This document shows, piece by piece, positions 55,198-64,000 of a stretch of 64,000 bases of DNA (positions are counted from its first letter, which is position 1; each line of letters opens with the position of its first letter). The stretch is from Schistosoma haematobium (lineage: Eukaryota; Platyhelminthes; Trematoda; Strigeidida; Schistosomatidae): the NCBI RefSeq assembly GCF_000699445.3, contig NC_067197.1, positions 1,302,001 to 1,366,000 on the forward strand, written 5' to 3'. Position numbers and translations under genes: made by a program. The notes beneath the pieces were generated by a model. It did no database searches, was not told the DNA's origin, and saw only the letters and a program-made list of their open reading frames with translations.

Positions 55198-55517
55198 CTA
55201 GACACAGAAGCCTGTTAAGCGAAAGTTTCTTCCATTCCGTCCACAACCATTGGAACCATTTGAACCGTCATTTTCTGACAAAAATTCTACGGATTTTATT
55301 TCAAGACGGTATCTCGTAGAAGCTGCATCAAGTTCAGTTACTTTTAAGCAGTTGTGGGGTATATAGAATAAACTTTGTCGTATTGATCTTTCATGTCCAT
55401 ACTTGGGTTTTCTCTCTCCACCACATAAAACTGTGAAATGACGATTAGTTCTGACATGCAAAGAAAGGATGAGGAGATTACTTATGAATTCTGATGCTGG
55501 ATTTCTCAAAGCTAAAT
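55198..55517 (-). CDS. Possible terminal exon of an unidentified gene
   Basis: The minus-strand frame after acceptor caaaatttag reads LRNPASEFISNLLILSLHVR, then GGERKPKYGHERSIRQSLFY, and ends GRNFRLTGFCV, TAG. It is flanked on its 3' side by the CR1-like remnant. I do not recognise the product. It is not part of the palindrome. Could equally be a chance open frame. Confidence 0.3.
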
Positions 55518-55834
55518 TTTGATAGACTGAAGTCGTATCAAACTAACTGGAACACTAGTTGGAATTCATCTCCACAATAATACTTTTGTTCCTTCAGTTA
55601 GCCTACTAATGCTAATGAAATTGAAAATCAACTCATGGACAACTTACTAGCATGAACGTTATTTGATTTCATAATTTAAACCAAAACTAATACCAATATT
55701 AACATGTCTACAATATTCATTACTTTAATATTTCTAAACACAAATTACTTTTCACTTATACGTTAAGTTATTAACCAACGGCTATAAACACGCATCGTTT
55801 TATTATTATTATTGTAATCCCATTTTCTATAGCT
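55518..55834. other. Sequence between possible exon and palindrome
   Basis: AT-rich. Nothing recognised. Confidence 0.5.
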
Positions 55835-56489
55835 CAAATAATCTTCACCCAAATTTTCATTCTAAGCGTGGTAAGCATGAAGGAAGGTATTTTAAAATTA
55901 TTACATGTATTTCCCGACCAGGTACTGCCGCCTTCTTTTGATTTATCTTTCAGCTTATCATTACCTGGAGGATTCTTACTAGTCTTGGTAACCTTCGGCG
56001 CACGACAATCCCGTCCAATTCGGTATCGAACCAACATCACGTTGATTCTGGTGGGAGAGTAGTGTAGTGGCATTGGACAATAACCACACAATCCACAAAG
56101 CTAAACACGAGACTACTCGGAAAATAGATATTCAATATTTAACGCGGGGAAATACCTAACGATAAAAAAGCAGGAACAAGGAATTGAATGAATTGGAGTT
56201 GATCGAATGGCATGGCTCGGCCATGCGGGTGTGGTCCCTACTGAATGTTACCTTATATCTTTTATTCATATTAAATATATTGTTCTATCTCCAGCCTAAG
56301 CTTGTTCTTCATTATGTATTGGTAGTTGTTACGATACAGTGAGTTGGTGTAGACGATGATGTGACTTCCACGTAAGATCTTATAGATTAGGCTGTTATAT
56401 CATGAAAACTCTACAAATTTAGGATTAGGTCTATTATTAGAGCAGTACTAATATCATAGTAGACCATAATTCTACAGAGCTACAGGTGG
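55835..56489. other. Outer segment of left arm, unplaced
   Basis: Not recognised. Minus-strand frame 55834-56091 has a basic Lys/Ser stretch but no known domain. Its mirror copy is 63346-64000. Confidence 0.5.
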
Positions 56490-57044
56490 AGTGACATTGT
56501 AGAGAGGAGAACGGTATGAAAACCTCTTCGACACTACGGAGTTCCTGAAAAGATTGTCAATATTATCCGGAACTCATACGACGGACTACAATGCAAAGTC
56601 GTGCATGGAGGACAGCTGACAGATACATTCCAAGTAAGGACCGGAGTCAGACAAGGCTGTCTACTCTCTACCTTCCTCTTTCTTCTGGTGGTCGATTGGA
56701 TTATTAAGACCTCGACATCTGAGGAAAATACGGCATACAATGAACAGCTCAGAACCAGTTTGCCGATTTGGACTTTGCAGATGACCTAGCCCTCCTATCG
56801 CATGCAAATGAACAAATGCAGATGAAGACAACTAGTGTAGCAACAGCCACTGCATCAGTAGGCCTCAGCATACACAAGGGAAAACCAACGTCCTCAAATA
56901 AAACACGGAAAACAGCAATCCAATCAATCTTGGTGGCGAAACTCTGGAAGATGTGGAATCCTTCACGTATCTGGGAAGTATCATCGATGAACAAGAAGAA
57001 TCTGATGCAGACGTAAAGACGAGGATTGACAAAGCAAGGGTCGG
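56490..57044 (+). pseudogene. RTE-like reverse transcriptase fragment (left arm)
   Basis: Plus-strand frames give [57 protein letters not shown] and GSIIDEQEESDADVKTRIDK. Interrupted by frame changes, it ends abruptly at 57044, where the (ATT)n tail of the CR1-like element starts. The rest of the RTE copy is missing. Confidence 0.88.
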
Positions 57045-59842
57045 ATTATTATTATTATTATTCACAAACATCACATGGGTACATAAGTGTTGTGAAGAAA
57101 CCATTTCGGGTTTCTTCAAAAATGCAATAATACACAATTTTCAATAATGTTAGCATTATACTTGCCATATTAAAAAGAGTAATAATAGTAGAACATTAAT
57201 AACAATAAATGGGGTCTGTGTAATTGAGAAGAATATTGAATTGAGTTTAAAGAAGGAAATGGAGAAAATAAGGGAATAGGAATAAAGGAGACGTGAAATA
57301 CGCAAACAGTTTTAATTGGTGTGTTTATGAACACAAAACGAGAACATACGACTATGTATATATCGTCAAATTAGTGACAAAAATAATTAAGAAAAATAAC
57401 CTATTATCGCAGTAGGTTATGACGCTAGAATAAATGTTTGTGCAGTTATAGTTTGGAGTGATGCTATGAAGGTCTCAATTAAGTGAAAAGGATAACGAAA
57501 TGTCAATATGTATGAGCCATTTATGCATAGTGAAGATAAAACGGGTCTGAGAAGTTAATTTAAGTGTAACACAAGTTATTGTCTTAATTACAAACTTCGT
57601 AACCTTAAGAATATTTATTTAGAGGAAAGAAGAGAGAAAAGAAGCGAACACCTGGTGAAAAGTTTCATCCATGATAAGAATAATAATTGTGTAATGAATA
57701 TCAACCTCAGAAGGAAACCAACAATTTAGGAAAATAAAATAAAAATCCTTCAATGCACTCGGATGAATACATTTAGATTTATGTAATAGTATACAGAGTG
57801 AAACCGGATATTGGTATAAATATTTGTGCAATAATAATTAAGAATGATGCTATGAAAGTCACAATTGATTTCAAAGGACAGTCTGGAGTTAAGTATGTTT
57901 CGAAGGATAAGAAGCGATAAAAAGAATATCTAATGTGTCGGGGAACTAATAATGATATGAGTAACGGTAATAATGATAAACACGAACATAAGCTGACTTC
58001 ATATATTAAGATAAATAGAAATAAAATAAAATGGACGTGAAAAGATTTAAAGGTTTTATTTTGCTTTTCAGGCAATTAAATGGATGACGGACCTTGTTTG
58101 TATAAATCATTATTGAATACATTGATATTCAATAGGTGACATAATCCACTTTCGGAAAGAAAAATCGTCAAGAAGACTTTTGAACCGGTTTGTAGTTTCA
58201 CTGCAACGGAGGTTCACTGGCAGTCTGTTCCACATGGTTGAGTAGCGAATAAGGAAAAATTCTGACGTAAGTTTGTGAGTTCTTGGAATCGCTAGAATAT
58301 TCTCCTTATTGCGTAGATTGTGGGATGATATCATAAGGTATGAAGTGGTGGATACCGAAGAGTAAGAAATACCGTTAATAAGCCGGTAGATAAAGATAAG
58401 ATTTAATTTGATTCGTCTGATCCAAAGAGGTTCTAAGTTGAGTTGTTGACATCTTTGGTGATAGTCTTTGTTATCAGAATACCCCAGAACAGCTTTGGTG
58501 AACTTTCTTTGAACTCCTTCAATTTTAATCGGGTCATTATGTCTGAAATTACTGTAAACTAAAATACCATATTCAAGAGTGGGTAAGATACATTTTCTGT
58601 ATGGTAATAATCTCGATTCGATATTATTGAAGTTTATCATTATTAATCCGATCAGCTTTCTAGCTTTGGATACTTGAGATATAATGTGCTCAGAAAAGTT
58701 CAGACTGTTGCCATATCTTAAACCCAGGTCACGAACAGTGTTGAGAGGTTTGAGTGTATGTGTGTGTATAGTCAGATTTAAGTTAAGGCAGCGACCAATG
58801 TGAGTAAATCCACTTTTGTCAACATTAAGTGGCATATTCCACGAAACAGTCCATTCGTACAACTTGTTTATTTCCTCTTGGATTACCGCTGAAATATAGC
58901 CTTCTTTCATGGGAGAAGAGAATGAATAAACTACTTTCAGGTCATCAGCAAAAGGAAAGGCTTACCATACTGAAAGAGGGAACACACGTCATTGATAAAA
59001 AGAAGAATGAGTAATGGACCAATCACACTTCCTTGTATAACCCCACTGGTTACATTCACAAGTTTAGAGTAGCAAGATCCAGAGCGAACGATTTGGCTAC
59101 GTTCTTCTAAAAAGATTTGAGCCAAGATAAAAGGGATTCTGTATGCCAAATGAAGAGAGTTTTAAAAGAAGAAGTTTGTGTGAGACACTGTCGAAAGCCC
59201 TACTAAAATCGAAGCAAAGAATTATCACTGACTGACCAACATCTCTTCTCTGGGTAATTTGATCAAAAAACTCCAGGTGCGATGTGAAACATGAGCGTTT
59301 AGTCATAAACCCGTGTTGGGATGGTCTGATCAGACTGGCCGAAAGTAAAAATGATAATAGCTGTTTGTGGATGATTTTTCCATGGCTCTTGATAGCACTA
59401 ATGTCAAATTGATGGACCTGTATTTAGCAATATCACTACGTGATTCAATTTCGAACCTAGGGGTGATAAGAGATGTTTTCCATAAAGATGGATAGGTCCC
59501 ATATTCCATTGATAGGTTGAAAGGTTTTAAACAAAATAATGGGAATTCTCTACTACCATATTTCAAAAATGATGAAGGAATCCCGCCAGATCCACCGTCG
59601 TAAGACATTTTCAGGACAGCTATGACCTGCATGATGTTGGAGGGTATGAAATCAATTTTAGATAGGTGTCTGGATGTCAGTATTCGAAATGTAATGATAG
59701 AGCTTTCAGTTTCAGTTTTGTAGCATTGCGAGAAGTGCTTGCTGAACTGTAAAAGAATAAGTTTTCCATGGTAAACACTGAATGAAAGTTTCAGTCCGTT
59801 TCCATGTTTATTGATCAAAATGTCTGCTCTGGTACATCATTG
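57045..59842 (-). pseudogene. CR1-like element, left-arm copy, 5' end at palindrome centre
   Basis: The minus strand encodes reverse transcriptase and the C-terminal domain (58110-59306), followed by a ~1-kb 3' UTR and an (AAT)6 tail at 57045-57062. The upstream frame 59330-59818 carries SYDGGSGGIPSSFLK and LWKTSLITP. One-base losses in homopolymers break the frame at FADD (near 58953) and near 59110, where the right-arm copy is open. A further frame break near 59340 is shared by both arms. Confidence 0.88.
57430..57890 (-). repeat. Diverged internal duplication in the CR1-like 3' UTR
   Basis: tttggagtgatgctatgaag near 57452 and taagaatgatgctatgaaag near 57837 lie in alignable ~55-bp segments about 390 bp apart. 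Mirrored in the right arm. Confidence 0.55.
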
Positions 59843-59987
59843 AAGCTTTAGAGTTCAATTGTATGGCGTTTAAGAGTGAATAATACTCAGTACAACTCTA
59901 TGGTTACTCATAAAAAACTCATGACTGGTATGCACTGAGATAGAGTCTATGATTATTGTGAACATTAAATCAAGTGTATCACTCCCC
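59843..59987. other. Palindrome spacer, 145 bp
   Basis: The asymmetric sequence between the arms. It should be the continuation of the CR1-like element on one side, but I could not assign it. No RTE sequence here. Confidence 0.8.
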
Positions 59988-60011
59988 CAATGATGTACCA
60001 GAGCAGACATT

Positions 60012-61723
60012 TTGATCAATAAACATGGAAACGGACTGAAACTTTCATTCAGTGTTTACCATGGAAAACTTATTCTTTTACAGTTCAGCAAGCACTTCTC
60101 GCAATGCTACAAAACTGAAACTGAAAGCTCTATCATTACATTTCGAATACTGACATCCAGACACCTATCTAAAATTGATTTCATACCCTCCAACATCATG
60201 CAGGTCATAGCTGTCCTGAAAATGTCTTACGACGGTGGATCTGGCGGGATTCCTTCATCATTTTTGAAATATGGTAGTAGAGAATTCCCATTATTTTGTT
60301 TAAAACCTTTCAACCTATCAATGGAATATGGGACCTATCCATCTTTATGGAAAACATCTCTTATCACCCCTAGGTTCGAAATTGAATCACGTAGTGATAT
60401 TGCTAAATACAGGTCCATCAATTTGACATTAGTGCTATCAAGAGCCATGGAAAAATCATCCACAAACAGCTATTATCATTTTTACTTTCGGCCAGTCTGA
60501 TCAGACCATCCCAACACGGGTTTATGACTAAACGCTCATGTTTCACATCGCACCTGGAGTTTTTTGATCAAATTACCCAGAGAAGAGATGTTGGTCAGTC
60601 AGTGATAATTCTTTGCTTCGATTTTAGTAGGGCTTTCGACAGTGTCTCACACAAACTTCTTCTTTTAAAACTCTCTTCATTTGGCATACAGAATCCCCTT
60701 TTATCTTGGCTCAAATCTTTTTTAGAAGAACGTAGCCAAATCGTTCGCTCTGGATCTTGCTACTCTAAACTTGTGAATGTAACCAGTGGGGTTATACAAG
60801 GAAGTGTGATTGGTCCATTACTCATTCTTCTTTTTATCAATGACGTGTGTTCCCTCTTTCAGTATGGTAAGCCTTTCCTTTTTGCTGATGACCTGAAAGT
60901 AGTTTATTCATTCTCTTCTCCCATGAAAGAAGGCTATATTTCAGCGGTAATCCAAGAGGAAATAAACAAGTTGTACGAATGGACTGTTTCGTGGAATATG
61001 CCACTTAATGTTGACAAAAGTGGATTTACTCACATTGGTCGCTGCCTTAACTTAAATCTGACTATACACACACATACACTCAAACCTCTCAACACTGTTC
61101 GTGACCTGGGTTTAAGATATGGCAACAGTCTGAACTTTTCTGAGCACATTATATCTCAAGTATCCAAAGCTAGAAAGCTGATCGGATTAATAATGATAAA
61201 CTTCAATAATATCGAATCGAGATTATTACCATACAGAAAATGTATCTTACCCACTCTTGAATATGGTATTTTAGTTTACAGTAATTTCAGACATAATGAC
61301 CCGATTAAAATTGAAGGAGTTCAAAGAAAGTTCACCAAAGCTGTTCTGGGGTATTCTGATAACAAAGACTATCACCAAAGATGTCAACAACTCAACTTAG
61401 AACCTCTTTGGATCAGACGAATCAAATTAAATCTTATCTTTATCTACCGGCTTATTAACGGTATTTCTTACTCTTCGGTATCCACCACTTCATACCTTAT
61501 GATATCATCCCACAATCTACGCAATAAGGAGAATATTCTAGCGATTCCAAGAACTCACAAACTTACGTCAGAATTTTTCCTTATTCGCTACTCAACCATG
61601 TGGAACAGACTGCCAGTGAACCTCCGTTGCAGTGAAACTACAAACCGGTTCAAAAGTCTTCTTGACGATTTTTCTTTCCGAAAGTGGATTATGTCACCTA
61701 TTGAATATCAATGTATTCAATAA
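60012..61723 (+). pseudogene. CR1-like reverse transcriptase, right arm, one frameshift
   Basis: First frame 60012-60500 (PSNIMQVIAVLKMSYDGGSG), then a one-base shift near 60470 (SASLIRPSQHGFMTKRSC in the other frame). Open from 60524 to 61723, 399 aa, with CFDFSRAFDSVSHKLL, GSVIGPLLILLFINDV, the catalytic FADD, TVSWNMPLNVDKSG, LEYGILVYS and VQRKFTKAVLG. No endonuclease is present. It is better preserved than the copy at 52520-55190 and belongs to a different CR1-like family. Confidence 0.9.
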
Positions 61724-62790
61724 TGATTTATACAAACAAGGTCCGTCATCCATTTAATTGCCTGAAAAGCAAAATAAAACCTTTAAATCTTTTCACGTCC
61801 ATTTTATTTTATTTCTATTTATCTTAATATATGAAGTCAGCTTATGTTCGTGTTTATCATTATTACCGTTACTCATATCATTATTAGTTCCCCGACACAT
61901 TAGATATTCTTTTATCGCTTCTTATCCTTCGAAACATACTTAACTCCAGACTGTCCTTTGAAATCAATTGTGACTTTCATAGCATCATTCTTAATTATTA
62001 TTGCACAAATATTTATACCAATATCCGGTTTCACTCTGTATACTATTACATAAATCTAAATGTATTCATCCGAGTGCATTGAAGGATTTTTATTTTATTT
62101 TCCTAAATTGTTGGTTTCCTTCTGAGGTTGATATTCATTACACAATTATTATTCTTATCATGGATGAAACTTTTCACCAGGTGTTCGCTTCTTTTCTCTC
62201 TTCTTTCCCTCTAAATAAATATTCTTAAGGTTACGAAGTTTGTAATTAAGACAATAACTTGTGTTACACTTAAATTAACTTCTCAGACCCGTTTTATCTT
62301 CACTATGCATAAATGGCTCATACATATTGACATTTCGTTATCCTTTTCACTTAATTGAGACCTTCATAGCATCACTCCAAACTATAACTGCACAAACATT
62401 TATTCTAGCGTCATAACCTACTGCGATAATAGGTTATTTTTCTTAATTATTTTTGTCACTAATTTGACGATATATACATAGTCGTATGTTCTCGTTTTGT
62501 GTTCATAAACACACCAATTAAAACTGTTTGCGTATTTCACGTCTCCTTTATTCCTATTCCCTTATTTTCTCCATTTCCTTCTTTAAACTCAATTCAATAT
62601 TCTTCTCAATTACACAGACCCCATTTATTGTTATTAATGTTCTACTATTATTACTCTTTTTTAATATGGCAAGTATAATGCTAACATTATTGAAAATTGT
62701 GTATTATTGCATTTTTGAAGAAACCCGAAATGGTTTCTTCACAACACTTATGTACCCATGTGATGTTTGTGAATAATAATAATAATAATC
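61724..62790 (+). repeat. CR1-like 3' UTR and (AAT)n tail, right arm
   Basis: No coding capacity. Ends in AAT x6 at 62772-62789, which abuts the RTE fragment. Mirror of 57045-58109. Confidence 0.8.
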
Positions 62791-63345
62791 CGACCCTTGC
62801 TTTGTCAATCCTCGTCTTTACGTCTGCATCAGATTCTTCTTGTTCATCGATGATACTTCCCAGATACGTGAAGGATTCCACATCTTCCAGAGTTTCGCCA
62901 CCAAGATTGATTGGATTGCTGTTTTCCGTGTTTTATTTGAGGACGTTGGTTTTCCCCTTGTGTATGCTGAGGCCTACTGATGCAGTGGCTGTTGCTACAC
63001 TAGTTGTCTTCATCTGCATTTGTTCATTTGCATGCGATAGGAGGGCTAGGTCATCTGCAAAGTCCAAATCGGCAAACTGGTTCTGAGCTGTTCATTGTAT
63101 GCCGTATTTTCCTCAGATGTCGAGGTCTTAATAATCCAATCGACCACCAGAAGAAAGAGGAAGGTAGAGAGTAGACAGCCTTGTCTGACTCCGGTCCTTA
63201 CTTGGAATGTATCTGTCAGCTGTCCTCCATGCACGACTTTGCATTGTAGTCCGTCGTATGAGTTCCGGATAATATTGACAATCTTTTCAGGAACTCCGTA
63301 GTGTCGAAGAGGTTTTCATACCGTTCTCCTCTCTACAATGTCACT
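62791..63345 (-). pseudogene. RTE-like reverse transcriptase fragment (right arm)
   Basis: Mirror copy of 56490-57044 with the same breakpoints and the same internal frame changes. Differs by one G in a G run (ccccttgtgtatg here, three Gs in the left arm). Confidence 0.88.
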
Positions 63346-64000
63346 CCACCTGTAGCTCTGTAGAATTATGGTCTACTATGATATTAGTACTGCTCTAATA
63401 ATAGACCTAATCCTAAATTTGTAGAGTTTTCATGATATAACAGCCTAATCTATAAGATCTTACGTGGAAGTCACATCATCGTCTACACCAACTCACTGTA
63501 TCGTAACAACTACCAATACATAATGAAGAACAAGCTTAGGCTGGAGATAGAACAATATATTTAATATGAATAAAAGATATAAGGTAACATTCAGTAGGGA
63601 CCACACCCGCATGGCCGAGCCATGCCATTCGATCAACTCCAATTCATTCAATTCCTTGTTCCTGCTTTTTTATCGTTAGGTATTTCCCCGCGTTAAATAT
63701 TGAATATCTATTTTCCGAGTAGTCTCGTGTTTAGCTTTGTGGATTGTGTGGTTATTGTCCAATGCCACTACACTACTCTCCCACCAGAATCAACGTGATG
63801 TTGGTTCGATACCGAATTGGACGGGATTGTCGTGCGCCGAAGGTTACCAAGACTAGTAAGAATCCTCCAGGTAATGATAAGCTGAAAGATAAATCAAAAG
63901 AAGGCGGCAGTACCTGGTCGGGAAATACATGTAATAATTTTAAAATACCTTCCTTCATGCTTACCACGCTTAGAATGAAAATTTGGGTGAAGATTATTTG
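63346..64000. other. Outer segment of right arm, unplaced
   Basis: Mirror of 55835-56489. No recognised content. Confidence 0.5.

Larger units (their letters stand above)
55835..59842 (+). repeat. Palindrome, left arm (~4.0 kb)
   Basis: Inverted copy of 59988-64000. Coordinates of matching points add to 119830 near the centre and 119835 at the outer end. Contains an unplaced outer segment (55835-56489), an RTE fragment (56490-57044) and a CR1-like element (57045-59842). Confidence 0.96.
59988..64000 (-). repeat. Palindrome, right arm (to window edge)
   Basis: Reverse complement of 55835-59842. At the last base the match is still perfect (caaataatcttcaccc at 55835 against 64000), so the arm may extend beyond the window. 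Confidence 0.96.

Noticed and set aside
55834..56091. Basic 85-aa protein on the minus strand
   Set aside because: Repeated in the other palindrome arm, no recognised domain, and it shares the arm with broken transposons. Insufficient support.
55835..64000. Large DNA transposon with 4-kb terminal inverted repeats (Polinton-like)
   Set aside because: The spacer is only 145 bp with no transposase, polymerase or capsid genes, and the arms consist of unrelated nested retroelements.

Overview
The window looks like a blood-fluke (Schistosoma) genome segment. It is AT-rich, its genes have many small exons split by repeat-filled introns, and it carries many copies of the hammerhead-ribozyme SINE known from schistosomes (Sm-alpha type), RTE-like and CR1-like non-LTR retrotransposons, and one short LTR element. 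The species cannot be fixed from the sequence alone.

Layout. (1) 306-9529, plus strand: the 3' part of a Jagged/Serrate-type Notch ligand in five exons: two EGF repeats, the Cys-rich juxtamembrane block, a transmembrane helix and a cytoplasmic tail. The earlier exons lie left of the window. (2) 9530-15499: intergenic, with RTE fragments and a 0.5-kb SINE-like repeat. (3) 15500-50903, minus strand: one long gene for the cap ribose 2'-O-methyltransferase CMTR1, with 19 exons located. Introns make up over 90% of its span and hold most of the repeats, including a full RTE-like element with an intact 1002-aa reading frame (23083-26298), a non-autonomous LTR retrotransposon with matching 5-bp target duplications (46843-48546), a candidate fold-back DNA element (41801-42634) and many SINEs. 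(4) 50980-51924, minus strand: an intronless gene for TFIIH subunit 3 (GTF2H3/p34). Its stop codon overlaps an AATAAA, and only 76 bp separate it from the CMTR1 start, which directly follows an AG acceptor. This is the layout of a trans-spliced two-gene operon. (5) 52520-55190, plus strand: a decayed CR1-like element. (6) 55835-64000: a giant inverted repeat with two ~4-kb arms around a 145-bp spacer, reaching the window edge. Each arm holds the same CR1-like element inserted into the same RTE fragment. I found seven differences between the arms. All are one-base homopolymer-length changes, which raises the question of a real recent inverted duplication versus an assembly or amplification artefact.

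How the genes relate. GTF2H3 acts at promoter opening and DNA repair with RNA polymerase II. CMTR1 methylates the first transcribed nucleotide of the same polymerase's transcripts. Co-transcription of the two is therefore plausible, but this is inference. The Notch-ligand gene converges on the pair and shows no functional link.
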